In this document: positions 16,521-26,393 of the stretch, piece after piece
Layout of the letters: each line of letters opens with the position of its first letter
How positions within the stretch are numbered: the first letter of the stretch is position 1
Origin: Micromonospora sp. CB01531
GTDB lineage: Bacteria > Actinomycetota > Actinomycetes > Mycobacteriales > Micromonosporaceae
NCBI RefSeq assembly: GCF_001905095.1
Contig: NZ_LWLS01000061.1
Span: 186,001 to 250,000 of the forward strand
Direction of reading: 5' to 3'
DNA length: 64,000 nucleotides
Notes under the pieces: model-generated
Seen by the model: the letters and a program-made list of their open reading frames with translations, nothing else
The model's database searches: none
What the model was told of the DNA's origin: nothing
Made by a program: the position numbers and the translations under genes

Positions 16521-18665
16521 GTGGACTATCCCGAGCTGGCCGCCCGTACCCGTCGGTTCAGCCACGGGGCGCCGCGCGCCGTCTCCGTCGCGGACGACGG
16601 TTCCCGGGTGATCTTCCTGCGCTCCTCCGGACCGGAGGACCCGGCCGACGCGCTCTGGCTGCTGGACGTCACCTCCGGCGAGGAGCGGCTGGTCGCCGAC
16701 CCGGCGGTGCTGCTCGGCACGGAGGGCGACCCGACCGCGCTGGCCCCGGGCGAGCGGGCGCTGCGCGAGCGGCTGCGGCTCGCCGCCGGCGGCATCGGCT
16801 CGTACGCCCTGGACGCCGCCGGCCGGGTGGCCGCGTTCGCGCTGGCCGGCCGGCTGTTCCGGGCCGACCTCGTGCACGGTGACGTGGTCGAGGTGACCGC
16901 GATCGGCCCGGTGATCGACCCCCGCCCCGACCCCACCGGCGAACGACTGGCCTACGTCACCGACGCCGCCGAGGGGGTACGCCGGGGCCAGCTCCGGGTG
17001 GTCGAACCGGACGGCACCGACAACCTCCTGGCCGGTGAGGACAGCGGCGTGACCTGGGGGCTCGCCGAGCACATCGCGGCGGAGGAGTTCGACCGGTTCC
17101 GCGGCTACTGGTGGGCTCCGGACGGGCGCTCGGTGCTGGCCGCCCGGGTGGACGAGTCCCGGCTGCCGCACTGGCACCTGCACGACCCGGCCGACCCGGC
17201 GAGCCCGCCGACGACCGTCGCGTACCCCCGGGCGGGCGGGCCGAACGCCGAGGTCAGCCTGCACCTGCTCGACCTCGACGGCGGCTGGGTCGACGTGCAC
17301 TGGGACCGGGAGACCTACCCCTACCTGACCTCGGTCGACTGGGCGGACGGCGGGCCACTGATCACCGTGCTGCGCCGGTCGCAGCAGCACGGGCTGGTGC
17401 TCGCGGTGGACCCGCGTACCGGGGAGACGCAGGTACACGCGGAGCTGGCCGACCCGCGCTGGGTGGAGCCGATCCCGGGTACCCCGGCGCACCTGCCGGA
17501 CGGCCGGGTGCTGGTCGGCGGCGAGCTGGCCCACGACGGGTACGACGCGCGATGCCTGTTCGCCGACGGCACCCTGCTCACCCCGCCCTCGCTCTACGTA
17601 CGCCGGGTGGTGGGGCGGCTGCCCGCCAGCGGCGGCGCCCCGACCGACCTGCTGGTGGAGGCGAGCGAGGGCGAGCCGAGCCAGCGCCACCTCTACCGGG
17701 TCCGCACGGTGATCGGCGGCGGGGTGGACGCCCGCCGGATGGGCAGCGACCCGGGCTGGCACACCGCCGCGATCGGCGGCGCCACGCTGGTGGTCGGCGT
17801 CGCGTCGCTGGAGCACCCGGGCACCCGCTGGACGGTGTGGCACGGCGACCGGGAGGTGGGCGAGCTGCGCTCGCTCGCCGCGGCCCCGCCGTACGCCCCG
17901 CGGCCGACCATGGTCCGGGTGACCGACCGGCGGCTGCCGAGCGCCGTGCTCTACCCGGGTGAGCACGTCAAGGGCACGAAGCTGCCGGTGCTGCTGGACG
18001 TCTACGGCGGGCCGGGGCACCAGGAGGTGATCGCCGCCCGGGCGGTCTGGCTGGAGCGGCAGTGGTGGGCGGAGCAGGGCTTCGCCGTGGTGACCATCGA
18101 CAACCGCGGCACCCCGGGCATCGCGCCGTCGTTCGAGAAGGCGATCCACCGCCGGGTGGCCGACGTGATCCTGGCCGACCAAGTGGACGCGCTGACCGCG
18201 CTCGCCGGCAAGCACCCGGACCTCGACCTGGCGCGGGTGGCGGTGCGGGGCTGGTCGTTCGGCGGCTGGCTGGCCGGGCTGGCGGTGCTGCGCCACCCGG
18301 AGCTGTTCCGCTGTGCGGTCGTCGGCGCCCCGGTCACCGACTGGGCGCTGTACGACACCGCGTACACCGAGCGTTTTCTGGGCATGCCGGACGACGGCAT
18401 GGACGTCTACGCCCACCACTCGCTGGTCGAGTTGGCCGCCGAACCGGTCGGCGACCCGACGCAGGCCCGGCCGATGCTGCTGGTGCACGGCCTGGTCGAC
18501 GACAACGTGGTGGCCGCGCACACGCTGCGGCTCTCCGCGGCGCTGCTGGCCGCCGGCCGGCCGCACGCGGTGCTGCCGCTCACCGGGGCCAGCCACATGG
18601 CCGCCGGGGGCGTCGCCGAACGCCTGCTCCGCCTGGAGCTGGACTTCATCCGCCGCAACTTGTAA
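16521..18665 (+). CDS. S9 family (DPP-IV-type) serine peptidase
   Basis: A 714-residue prolyl-oligopeptidase-family enzyme. The N-terminal ~440 residues form a beta-propeller (blade-like repeats; WGLAEHIAAEEFDRFRGYWW is the DPP-IV double-Glu EE motif that binds the substrate N-terminus). The C-terminal alpha/beta-hydrolase domain carries the nucleophile in GWSFGGW (~579), the acid in HGLVDDN (~660) and the His in GASHMA (~690). No signal peptide, so probably cytoplasmic; predicted to cut dipeptides from short peptides. GTG 16521 has TACGAT (16508-16513) 7 nt upstream, a leaderless pattern. It is divergent from mshB and convergent with a peptide-uptake operon, a functional match for peptide use. 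Confidence 0.9.
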   Translation: MDYPELAARTRRFSHGAPRAVSVADDGSRVIFLRSSGPEDPADALWLLDVTSGEERLVADPAVLLGTEGDPTALAPGERALRERLRLAAGGIGSYALDAAGRVAAFALAGRLFRADLVHGDVVEVTAIGPVIDPRPDPTGERLAYVTDAAEGVRRGQLRVVEPDGTDNLLAGEDSGVTWGLAEHIAAEEFDRFRGYWWAPDGRSVLAARVDESRLPHWHLHDPADPASPPTTVAYPRAGGPNAEVSLHLLDLDGGWVDVHWDRETYPYLTSVDWADGGPLITVLRRSQQHGLVLAVDPRTGETQVHAELADPRWVEPIPGTPAHLPDGRVLVGGELAHDGYDARCLFADGTLLTPPSLYVRRVVGRLPASGGAPTDLLVEASEGEPSQRHLYRVRTVIGGGVDARRMGSDPGWHTAAIGGATLVVGVASLEHPGTRWTVWHGDREVGELRSLAAAPPYAPRPTMVRVTDRRLPSAVLYPGEHVKGTKLPVLLDVYGGPGHQEVIAARAVWLERQWWAEQGFAVVTIDNRGTPGIAPSFEKAIHRRVADVILADQVDALTALAGKHPDLDLARVAVRGWSFGGWLAGLAVLRHPELFRCAVVGAPVTDWALYDTAYTERFLGMPDDGMDVYAHHSLVELAAEPVGDPTQARPMLLVHGLVDDNVVAAHTLRLSAALLAAGRPHAVLPLTGASHMAAGGVAERLLRLELDFIRRNL

Positions 18666-18690
18666 TGGTTCGTCGCCCAAGCGGTAGCGC

Positions 18691-18735
18691 CGGGGGCCCC
18701 TGCTCAACGCCGGGCGCGTTGAGCAGGGGCCCCCG
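18691..18735. terminator. 20-bp perfect hairpin between convergent genes
   Basis: A perfect 20-bp stem (left arm begins CGGGGGCCCCTGCTCAACGC) with a 5-nt loop lies between the S9 peptidase and the substrate-binding protein gene, which converge. It should terminate both transcripts. The stem is longer than needed and could be a dispersed repeat recruited as terminator. Confidence 0.85.
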
Positions 18736-18749
18736 CTTTCAGGCTGCCA

Positions 18750-20495
18750 TCACTGCTTCACGTAAGCGTTCACGAAGCTGGGCCAGCCGAAGATGCTGCC
18801 GATGAAGACACCACCGGCCTTCTCGCCGTGCGCGATGGAGATGACCTCGTTGTACAGCGGCACCGCCGGCGCCGACTCCTTCATGAGCCGCTCGTCCAGC
18901 TTGCTCCACTCCTCGGCCTGCTTCGCCGGGTCCTCCGCGAGCACCCGGTCGAATTCCGCGTTGATGGCGTCGTTGTTGAGCTGGGAGGTGTTGTTGCTGC
19001 CCTCGGCCTTGATGGCGCGGCCGTCGAAGAGCACCGGCAGGATCGCCGCGCCGCTGGGCCAGTCGGCGGCCCACGAGTCGACCCAGATGTCCCACGGGTT
19101 GCTCTTCTTCTTCACGAAGTCGAGGTAGCCGTCCGCGGGGATGGGCTTGATGGTGACGGTGAAGCCGGCCTTCTCCAGGGCGGCCTTGACCTGAGTGGCG
19201 GTCTCCTGCTGCCAGGTCTCGTCGCCGGTGCCGAGCACCAGGTTCACCGACTTGCCGGCGAGCAGTTCCTTGGCCTTGTCCGGGTTGCCGCTCTCGCCGG
19301 CCGGGTACGCGTCGAACTGCTGGTAGCCGAGCGTGGTGGGCGGCAGCAGGGTGGTGAGCGGCACGGCGCCGTACGGGCCGCCGAGGTTCTTGGTGATGCT
19401 GCTGCGGTCGATCGCGTAGTTGATCGCCTGCCGCACGGACAGGTCGGTGACCCTCGTCGTGTTGATGCTCAGCCGGAACGCGTTCGGCGTCGCCGCGACG
19501 ATCATGCGCGCCTTGAGGGCCGGGTCACCGGTAACCTTCGCGATCAGCTCGGACGGCACGCCGCCGGTGGCCACCGCCGCCGCGTCGTTGCCGGTGCCGG
19601 CGAGGACCCGGTTGGTCTGGGTGGCCTGATCCGAGCCGAGCGACCAGACGAACTTGTCCGGGTACGCGTGCCGCACCGGGTCCGTGGCCGGGTCCCAGTT
19701 CGGGTTGCGTTCCAGCACCATCTCCACGCCGGGCTGGTTCTTGGTGAACTTGTAGGGCCCGGACGAGAACGGCTGGTTGTCCAGGTTGACGCCGGTGTCC
19801 TTGTCCGGCGGCAGCGGCGCGGTGGCCGGCAGCGACACGGCGAACGGCAGGTCACAGCGCGGCTTGTTGAACTCGAAGCGCAGCGTCTGCGCGTCCGGGG
19901 TGCTGAGGCCCGGCGGCAACGAGGTCTTGTTGGCCTTGAAGTTCCACTTGGTGTCGTACTGCGGGCTGTCGGCCAGCCACTCCTGCAGGTAGGTGGGGCC
20001 GCCGGTCAGGTCGGGGTCGAACGAGCGGGCGATGCCGTACGCGATCTCCTTGGAGGTGATCGGACGGCCGTCCTCGAACTTGACGCCCTGCTTGATCTTG
20101 AATTCCCAGACCTTGCAGTCGTTGTTGACGTTCTTGCCGGGGGTTTCGGCCAGGTCGCCGACCAGGGTCACGTTCCCCTTGCCGTCGTCCTTGAACGTGG
20201 TGAGGAACCGGGCGTAGAGCTGGCTGCCCATCAGCCCGGCGAACGAGTAGACCCGCTGCGGGTCCAGGTGGGAGATCTTGTTCTCGCGCAGGATGTAGAA
20301 GGTCCCGCCCTTTGCCGCGCCGGGCACCTCGGCCGCCGGGCCGAGCGAGTCCTTGGGGTCGGTCGCGATGGCGCCGCTGCGGGGCTTGTTGGTGTCCACC
20401 TTGTCGGCGTTGTCGCCGGTGTTCTTGCTGCACGCACTGAGGGCGACCACCAGTGCCATCGCACCGCCCATGGCGGTGGCGAGTCTTGCTCGCAT
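18750..20495 (-). CDS. Peptide ABC transporter substrate-binding lipoprotein (SBP family 5)
   Basis: A 581-residue extracytoplasmic binding protein. It has a signal peptide ending in the lipobox LSAC (residues ~20-23), so it is anchored to the outer face of the membrane by lipid. The body matches SBP_bac_5: KISHLDPQRVYSFAGLMGSQ and the region VRQAINYAIDRSSI are characteristic of oligopeptide binders. ATG 20495 is preferred to the GTG six bases upstream because GGAGGA then has proper spacing. It is the last gene of the dppDFCB operon; a small hairpin (GAAAGCT/AGCTTTC, 20521-20540) lies in the gap after dppB and may adjust expression of the binding protein. Confidence 0.93.
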   Translation of the reverse strand: MRARLATAMGGAMALVVALSACSKNTGDNADKVDTNKPRSGAIATDPKDSLGPAAEVPGAAKGGTFYILRENKISHLDPQRVYSFAGLMGSQLYARFLTTFKDDGKGNVTLVGDLAETPGKNVNNDCKVWEFKIKQGVKFEDGRPITSKEIAYGIARSFDPDLTGGPTYLQEWLADSPQYDTKWNFKANKTSLPPGLSTPDAQTLRFEFNKPRCDLPFAVSLPATAPLPPDKDTGVNLDNQPFSSGPYKFTKNQPGVEMVLERNPNWDPATDPVRHAYPDKFVWSLGSDQATQTNRVLAGTGNDAAAVATGGVPSELIAKVTGDPALKARMIVAATPNAFRLSINTTRVTDLSVRQAINYAIDRSSITKNLGGPYGAVPLTTLLPPTTLGYQQFDAYPAGESGNPDKAKELLAGKSVNLVLGTGDETWQQETATQVKAALEKAGFTVTIKPIPADGYLDFVKKKSNPWDIWVDSWAADWPSGAAILPVLFDGRAIKAEGSNNTSQLNNDAINAEFDRVLAEDPAKQAEEWSKLDERLMKESAPAVPLYNEVISIAHGEKAGGVFIGSIFGWPSFVNAYVKQ

Positions 20496-20589
20496 ACTCA
20501 CTCCTCCGGGTCCGATGAAGGAAAGCTTCGCTCAGCTTTCATCCGCGGTAAATTTCGAGCAGATAACGAATCGACGGCGACACGCGAGC

Positions 20590-21576
20590 TCAGCCGAGGC
20601 GTACCCGCGGATCGATGTACGCGTAGAGCAGGTCGACCACGATGTTCGCGACGACCACGAAGAGCGCGGAGATCAGCACGGTGGCCATGATGGTCGGCAG
20701 GTCGCCCTGGCGGACCGCCTCCACGGCGGTCCGCCCCAGCCCCTGGATGCCGAACGTCGTCTCGGTGATGACCGTGCCGCCGAGTGCCGCGCCCACGTCG
20801 ATGCCGGCGATCGTCACGATCGGGGTGATCGCCGCCCGCAGCGCGTGCCGCCCGTAGACCTTCCGCTTCGCCACGCCCTTGGCCCGGGCGGTGCGGACGA
20901 AGTCCTCGGAGAGCGTCTCGAGCATCTGGGCGCGGGACAGCCGCGCGTAGATCGCGGAGAAGAGCAGGGCCAGGGTCACCCAGGCGAGCACCAGCCCCCG
21001 GGCCCACTCCGCCGGATTCTCGAAGATCGGCGTGTACCGGGGCGTCGGCAGGATCTTCAGCGAGTAGACGAAGATCAGCAGCAGCACGGCCCCGACGAAG
21101 TAGAGCTGCAACGAGGCGAAGGTCAGCGTGAGCCCGATCGAGATGCGGTCGAGCAGCGAACCTCTCCGGAGTGCCGAGATCATCCCGAGCCCCACCCCGA
21201 TGGCCAACCACAGGACCGCCGCCGGGAGCACGATGTTCAACGTCACCGGCAGCACCCGGGCGAAGGTGTCGCTGACCGCCTCGCTGTTGACATAGGAGTA
21301 GCCGAGACAGGGCGCCTCGCACTTGCCGCCCTGGGCGCTGCCCAAGTCGCGGCCGACGAAGATACCCTTCATGTAGTTGACGTACTGCTGCGGCTTCGGG
21401 TCGTTCAGCCCCAGCTCGGTACGCACCCGCTCCAGGCGTTCGGCATTGCAGTTCTTCGGGCACATGCCGGTCACCGGGTCGCGGGGCAGCGCGAAGAACA
21501 TCAGGAAGCTGACGACACTCACCGCGAGCAGCACCGAGACCGCCAGCAGCAGCCGCTTCAGCAGGAACCGCACCAT
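20590..21576 (-). CDS. dppB: Peptide ABC transporter permease (DppB/OppB type)
   Basis: A 328-residue inner-membrane permease of the BPD_transp_1 type with six predicted helices. The EAA coupling loop, which contacts the ATPases, is seen as EDFVRTARAKGVAKRKVYGRH. An unusually Cys-containing periplasmic loop after helix 1 (MCPKNCN, and later QGGKCEAPCLGYSY) is notable; the four cysteines could form disulfides outside. The gene starts 13 bp after dppC ends. It pairs with DppC to make the channel for oligopeptides delivered by the lipoprotein. Confidence 0.93.
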   Translation of the reverse strand: MVRFLLKRLLLAVSVLLAVSVVSFLMFFALPRDPVTGMCPKNCNAERLERVRTELGLNDPKPQQYVNYMKGIFVGRDLGSAQGGKCEAPCLGYSYVNSEAVSDTFARVLPVTLNIVLPAAVLWLAIGVGLGMISALRRGSLLDRISIGLTLTFASLQLYFVGAVLLLIFVYSLKILPTPRYTPIFENPAEWARGLVLAWVTLALLFSAIYARLSRAQMLETLSEDFVRTARAKGVAKRKVYGRHALRAAITPIVTIAGIDVGAALGGTVITETTFGIQGLGRTAVEAVRQGDLPTIMATVLISALFVVVANIVVDLLYAYIDPRVRLG

Positions 21577-21588
21577 GTGCCGAACCCC

Positions 21589-22587
21589 TTACCGTGACGA
21601 CTTCGGGTCGAGCGCGTCGCGCAGCGCGTCGCCGAAGAGGTTGAACGCCAGCACGAGCGCGAAAATGGCGATGCCGGGGAAGAAGACGTACGCCGGGTCG
21701 GTCTGCAGGTAGTCGATGCTGCGGTAGATCATCCGGCCGAAGCTGGGCACCGACTCGGGCAGCCCGACGCCGAGGAAGGACAGCGCCGCCTCGCCCGTCA
21801 CGTACGACGGCACGGCGAGCGAGAACGCCACCAGGATCGGGGCCCAGATGTTCGGCAGCAGTTGCCGGAAGAGCATGTGCCCCAGCCCGGCCCCGCTGGC
21901 CCGGGCCGCCTCCACGAACTCCCGCTCACGCAGCGACACCACCTGCCCGCGTACCAGTCGGGCGGTGCCGGTCCAGCCGAACGCGGCGAAGACCACGATC
22001 AGCGTGGTGACCGCGAACCAGGTCGGGATCGCGTCCCGGGGACCGTAGAAGCGCAGCGAGAACGTCGGCACCACGGCCAGCGCGAACACCAGGAACGGCA
22101 TCGCCAGGGCGACGTCGGTGAACCACCCGATCACCGCGTCGACCACGCCGCCCAGGTAACCGGCGACGATCCCGAGCACCACACCGATCGTCGTGGTCAC
22201 CACGGCGGCGCCGAGCGCGATCAGCAGCGAGGTGCGGATGCCGTAGATCATCCGGATGAAGATGTCCCGGCCCAGGCCCGGCTCGAGTCCGAACCAGTGG
22301 TCGCCGCTGACCCCGCCCACGTAGCCGAGCGGCATGCCGGTGGCGTCCAGCAGGTCCCCGAACTGCTGGCTCGGCGACGCCCCGTAGAGCCGCGAGATCA
22401 GCGGCGCCGCCAACGCCGCCAGGATGAGCACGGCCAGCACGATGCCGCTGACCATCGCGGTGCGGTCCCGGCGCAGCCGGCTCCAGACCAGTTGGCCGGG
22501 CGAGCGCCCGACGAGCCCCTTCTCCTCGGGACCCCCGGTGGACTCGATCTCGGCGAGGGCCACGCCCTCGACCGGGGACAGGCTCAC
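21589..22587 (-). CDS. dppC: Peptide ABC transporter permease (DppC/OppC type)
   Basis: A 332-residue permease, the partner of DppB. It has the OppC-type N-terminus (long cytoplasmic segment then a first helix [20 protein letters not shown]), a large periplasmic loop, and the EAA loop [22 protein letters not shown] 22587 follows GGAGG and overlaps the dppF stop by four bases (GTGA), so translation is coupled. Confidence 0.93.
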   Translation of the reverse strand: MSLSPVEGVALAEIESTGGPEEKGLVGRSPGQLVWSRLRRDRTAMVSGIVLAVLILAALAAPLISRLYGASPSQQFGDLLDATGMPLGYVGGVSGDHWFGLEPGLGRDIFIRMIYGIRTSLLIALGAAVVTTTIGVVLGIVAGYLGGVVDAVIGWFTDVALAMPFLVFALAVVPTFSLRFYGPRDAIPTWFAVTTLIVVFAAFGWTGTARLVRGQVVSLREREFVEAARASGAGLGHMLFRQLLPNIWAPILVAFSLAVPSYVTGEAALSFLGVGLPESVPSFGRMIYRSIDYLQTDPAYVFFPGIAIFALVLAFNLFGDALRDALDPKSSR

Positions 22588-23609
22588 TTCGACACCTCCT
22601 CGGCGGTCGCGCCGGCCGGCCCGGAGTCCTGGCTGATCGTTCCGGTCTCCGGGAAGTGGCAGGCGGTGAGCTGCCTACCACCGTCCCGGGTGATCAGGGC
22701 GGGTTCTTCGGTGGCGCAGTGGTCCTGGGCTTTCCAGCAGCGGGTGCGGAAGCGGCAGCCTGATGGTGGGCTGAGTGGGGTGGGTACGTCCCCGGCCAGG
22801 CGGATCCGCCCGGCTGGGCCGAGGGTGGTGACGTCGGGGATGGCGGACAGCAGGGCTCGGGTGTAGGGGTGTTGGGGGTGTTGGTAGATGTCGTTGCGGT
22901 CGCCGATTTCGACGATTTTGCCGAGGTACATGACGGCGACGCGGTGGCAGAAGTGGCGGACGACGGCGAGGTCGTGGGCGATGAAGACGAAGGCCAGGTC
23001 GAGGTCGCGTTGCAGGTCGCGCAGGAGGTTGATGACCTGGGCCTGGATGGAGACGTCGAGGGCGGAGACGGGTTCGTCGGCGACGATGAGTTTGGGGCGT
23101 AGGGCGAGGGCGCGGGCGATGCCGATGCGTTGGCGTTGGCCGCCGGAGAATTCGTGGGGGTAGCGGTTGTAGTGCTCGGGGTTGAGGCCGACGAGTTCGA
23201 GCAGTTCCTGGACGCGTTTCTTGGTGCCGCCGGGTGGGTTGATGCCGTTGACCTGAAGCGGCATGGCGACGATGCGGCCGACGGTGTGGCGGGGGTTCAG
23301 CGAGGCGTAGGGGTCCTGGAAGATGATCTGCAGGTCCTGCCGCAGCGGCCGTAACTCACCGCGGCGGGCGTGCGTGATGTCCCGCCCCGCGAACTCGATC
23401 GACCCGGAGGTGGAGTCCAGCAGTCGGACCAGCATCCGCCCGGTGGTGGTCTTCCCACAGCCCGACTCCCCGACCAGGCCCAACGTCTCCCCCGGCCGGA
23501 CGTCGAAGTCCAGCCCGTCGACCGCGCGCACCGCGCCGCCGGCGCGGAACCCGTCGCGCACCGGGAAGTGCTTGGTCAGCCCGCGCACCTTGAGCAGTGG
23601 TTCGGTCAT
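22584..23609 (-). CDS. dppF: Peptide ABC transporter ATP-binding protein (DppF type)
   Basis: A 341-residue ATPase with Walker [10 protein letters not shown], signature [16 protein letters not shown], Walker [13 protein letters not shown] and the H-loop FIAHDL, ending in the oligopeptide/dipeptide C-terminal domain with a CxxxxxxC cluster-like pattern ([19 protein letters not shown]). Start ATG overlaps the dppD stop (ATGA). Base use is odd: from about 22860 to 23330 the coding strand becomes strongly C/A-ending (for example runs of CAACACCCC), unlike the first 250 bp and unlike dppD, which in the matching part is G/T-ending. Confidence 0.94.
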   Translation of the reverse strand: MTEPLLKVRGLTKHFPVRDGFRAGGAVRAVDGLDFDVRPGETLGLVGESGCGKTTTGRMLVRLLDSTSGSIEFAGRDITHARRGELRPLRQDLQIIFQDPYASLNPRHTVGRIVAMPLQVNGINPPGGTKKRVQELLELVGLNPEHYNRYPHEFSGGQRQRIGIARALALRPKLIVADEPVSALDVSIQAQVINLLRDLQRDLDLAFVFIAHDLAVVRHFCHRVAVMYLGKIVEIGDRNDIYQHPQHPYTRALLSAIPDVTTLGPAGRIRLAGDVPTPLSPPSGCRFRTRCWKAQDHCATEEPALITRDGGRQLTACHFPETGTISQDSGPAGATAEEVSK

Positions 23610-24709
23610 TGCGCGACTCCCACCTGGGCGATGTCCTGCTGGTAGAGCCGGGTGCGCTCCTCGGCCGGCAGATGGCAGGCGACCAGGTGTCCCGCCTCCC
23701 CGGCCGGCCGCAGCTCGGGCACCTCGGTGCGGGAACGGTCTCCGTTACGGTCCGCGTAACGGCAGCGCGGGTGGAAGGCACACCCCGAGGGCAGGTTGAT
23801 CAACGAGGGCGGATTGCCCTTGATCGGCACCAGGTCCGCGTCCGCGTCACCGTGCAACGACGGCACACTCGACAACAACCCCCACGTGTACGGATGCTGC
23901 GGCCGCCGCAACACCTGCTCCACACTCCCGTGCTCGACCGCCCGACCCCCGTACATCACCAACACGTCATCCGCCACCTGGCTGACGACCCCAAGGTCAT
24001 GGGTGATCAAGATGATCGCCGACTGGAACTCCTGCTGGAGGTCTTCCAGAAGGTCCAGGATCTGCGCCTGCACCGTCACATCCAACGCCGTCGTCGGCTC
24101 ATCCGCGATCAACAGATCCGGATCGTTCACCAACGCCATCGCGATCATCGCCCGCTGCCGCATCCCACCCGAAAACTCGTGCGGATACTGATCGAACCGC
24201 TTCCCCGGCTGCGGAATCCCCACCCGACCCAACATCTCCACCGCCCGGCCGCGGGCCTCCCGCCGGCCGGCCCGCGGATGATGCACCCGATACGCCTCAG
24301 CGATCTGCCTACCCACCGTGTAATACGGATGCAGGGCCGACAACGGATCCTGAAAGATCATCGCCATGTCCCGGCCCCGCAGCCGCCGGACCTCCTCCTC
24401 CGGCAGGCCCACCAACTGACGGCCACCCACCGAGATCTCCCCGCTGATCGTGGCCCGCTTCGCGTTGTGCAAACCCAGGATCGCCAACGACGTCACGCTC
24501 TTACCCGAACCCGACTCCCCCACAATGCCGAGGGTGCGACCCCGCTCGACCGAGAAGGACACCCCATCGACGGCACGGACCACGCCGTCCTCGGTGTCGA
24601 ACCGCACCCGCAGGTCCTTGACCCGCAGGTAGGGATCCTCGCCGGAGCGCTGCTCCGGCACCACTGGGCGGTCCGGTTCCCCGGACGGCGCCGACTCCGA
24701 CCTGCCCAC
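23606..24709 (-). CDS. dppD: Peptide ABC transporter ATP-binding protein (DppD type)
   Basis: A 367-residue ATPase, first gene of the operon, with Walker A GESGSGKS, signature [14 protein letters not shown], Walker [14 protein letters not shown]-loop LITHDLG and the oligopeptide/dipeptide C-terminal region with spaced cysteines ([12 protein letters not shown]). GTG 24709 follows GGGGGAGG. It forms the heterodimeric motor with DppF. Its central part (about 23830-24420) has a coding-strand bias to G and T at third positions, the opposite of dppF. An inverted repeat at 24735-24754 lies just upstream. Confidence 0.94.
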   Translation of the reverse strand: MGRSESAPSGEPDRPVVPEQRSGEDPYLRVKDLRVRFDTEDGVVRAVDGVSFSVERGRTLGIVGESGSGKSVTSLAILGLHNAKRATISGEISVGGRQLVGLPEEEVRRLRGRDMAMIFQDPLSALHPYYTVGRQIAEAYRVHHPRAGRREARGRAVEMLGRVGIPQPGKRFDQYPHEFSGGMRQRAMIAMALVNDPDLLIADEPTTALDVTVQAQILDLLEDLQQEFQSAIILITHDLGVVSQVADDVLVMYGGRAVEHGSVEQVLRRPQHPYTWGLLSSVPSLHGDADADLVPIKGNPPSLINLPSGCAFHPRCRYADRNGDRSRTEVPELRPAGEAGHLVACHLPAEERTRLYQQDIAQVGVAQ

Positions 24710-24734
24710 GACCGCCTCCCCCTCAGTGACGAAG

Positions 24735-24754
24735 AGAACTTACAGCAAAGTTCT
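24735..24754. promoter_or_regulatory. Inverted repeat AGAACTT-N6-AAGTTCT before the dpp operon
   Basis: A perfect 7-bp inverted repeat 25 bp before the dppD start, in a short AT-rich stretch (24735-24780) that stands out from its GC-rich surroundings and most likely holds the operon promoter. Position fits a repressor operator near the transcription start; the binding protein is unknown. The rest of 24755-24956 shows no gene. Confidence 0.4.
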
Positions 24755-24956
24755 GGAGGCGAAAATAAGCTACAAAACGTGGGATGTCAGCGGCCTGAGC
24801 GTAACGAGTGGGTTTCGGGCTTGACCAGCCCCTCAGCAGGAGATTCATGTCCGCAACTCGATGTCTTCGTGCCGTGAGCGCACCGCAAGGGCGACGATCC
24901 GGCCGGAGGATCTCGTCTCCTGACGGATGTCGGTGGCCTCGCCTAGGGTCGGGCGC

Positions 24957-26393
24957 ATGAGCGAGTTCGACGCGGCGAGCGCCGCCGTCCAGGCCGCCCT
25001 CGACGCGGGAGCCCGGTACGCGGACGCCCGGGTGATGCACCGCAGCTACGAGTCGATGTCGGCCCGCAACGGCGACATCGAGGAGCTGACCCAGGACGAG
25101 AGCATCGGGCTGGGTGTCCGGGCGCTGGTCGGGTCGAGCTGGGGCTTCCACGCCGTACCCGATCTGTCGGACGCCGCGGCCCGCGATGCCGGGCGGCGCG
25201 CCGCGGCGATCGCCGCCGCGAGCGCGCGGGTCCCCGGCCCGCCGATCGACCTGGTCCCCGTCGCGGCCACCGTGGCGAGTTGGGCCTCCGGGTGCGAGGT
25301 GGACCCGCTCGGTGTCGCCCTCTCCGACAAGGGCGACCTGCTGGTCCGCGCCACGGAGACGATGCGCGCACACGGCGCCGACCTGGCCGAGGGGCTCTAC
25401 CAGATCTGGGACACCGCCAAGTGGTTCGTCTCCAGCGAGGGGCACCGGATCGACCAGCGCATCCGGGAGTCCGGCGGTGGCATCTCGGCGACCTCGATCG
25501 GCGACGGCGAGACCCAGCGGCGGTCCTATCCGAGTTACCGCGGGCAGTACGGCACCACCGGCTGGGAGCTGGTCACCTCGCTCGACCTGCCCGGGCACGC
25601 CGCCCGGATCGCCGAGGAGTCCCGGGAACTGCTCACCGCCCCCGAATGCCCGGCCGGCGAGACCGACCTGATCCTCGGCGGCGAGCAGCTCGCCCTGCAG
25701 ATCCACGAGTCGGTCGGCCACGCCATCGAGTTGGACCGGATCCTCGGCTGGGAGGCCGCCTTCGCCGGGACGTCCTGGCTCGACCTGGCCCGGCTCGGCG
25801 CGCTGCGCTACGGCTCCGAGCTGATGAACATCACCATCGACCCGACCATCCCCGGGGCGCTGGGCAGCTTCGGCTTCGACGACGAGGGCTCCCCGGCGGT
25901 CAAGCGCGACGCGGTCCGCGCCGGGCGCTGGGTGGGGGTGCTCGCCGGCCGCGACTCGGCCGCCGTCGCCGGTCTCGGCTACGGCGGCAGCGTACGGGCG
26001 GACGGCTGGGCGCGGCTGCCGATGGTGCGGATGACCAACGTGGGCCTCGAACCGGGCCCGCACACCCTCGACGAGATCATCGCGGCCACCGACGACGGGG
26101 TGCTGATGGACATCAACCGCTCCTGGTCGATCGACGACAAGCGACTGAACTTCCAGTTCGGTTGCGAGGTCAGCTGGGAGGTCAAGAAGGGCCGGCGGGG
26201 GCGGATGCTGCGCAATCCCACGTACACCGGGATCGGGCCGGTCTTCTGGCGCTCGATGGACATGCTCTCCTCGGAGATCGTCCCGTGGGGCACGCCGAAC
26301 TGCGGCAAGGGCCAGCCCGGCCAGGTCGGACACACCGGCCACCCGGCCGCACCGGCCCGCTTCCGAAACGTCCGGGTGGGGGTACGGGCATGA
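24957..26393 (+). CDS. tldD: TldD-type zinc metalloprotease
   Basis: A 478-residue TldD, the catalytic subunit of the TldD/TldE protease that in E. coli trims the microcin B17 leader and degrades unfolded peptides. The zinc motif HESVGHAIELDRILGWE (HExxxH) is clear, with the C-terminal cysteine/glycine region GTPNCGKGQPGQVGHTG. ATG 24957 is chosen because TAGGGT (24944-24949) lies 7 nt before it (leaderless pattern); the frame is open ten codons further up. It overlaps tldE by four bases (ATGA), matching the obligate heterodimer. It lies next to a peptide importer and an S9 peptidase, so a role in peptide turnover is possible. Confidence 0.93.
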   Translation: MSEFDAASAAVQAALDAGARYADARVMHRSYESMSARNGDIEELTQDESIGLGVRALVGSSWGFHAVPDLSDAAARDAGRRAAAIAAASARVPGPPIDLVPVAATVASWASGCEVDPLGVALSDKGDLLVRATETMRAHGADLAEGLYQIWDTAKWFVSSEGHRIDQRIRESGGGISATSIGDGETQRRSYPSYRGQYGTTGWELVTSLDLPGHAARIAEESRELLTAPECPAGETDLILGGEQLALQIHESVGHAIELDRILGWEAAFAGTSWLDLARLGALRYGSELMNITIDPTIPGALGSFGFDDEGSPAVKRDAVRAGRWVGVLAGRDSAAVAGLGYGGSVRADGWARLPMVRMTNVGLEPGPHTLDEIIAATDDGVLMDINRSWSIDDKRLNFQFGCEVSWEVKKGRRGRMLRNPTYTGIGPVFWRSMDMLSSEIVPWGTPNCGKGQPGQVGHTGHPAAPARFRNVRVGVRA

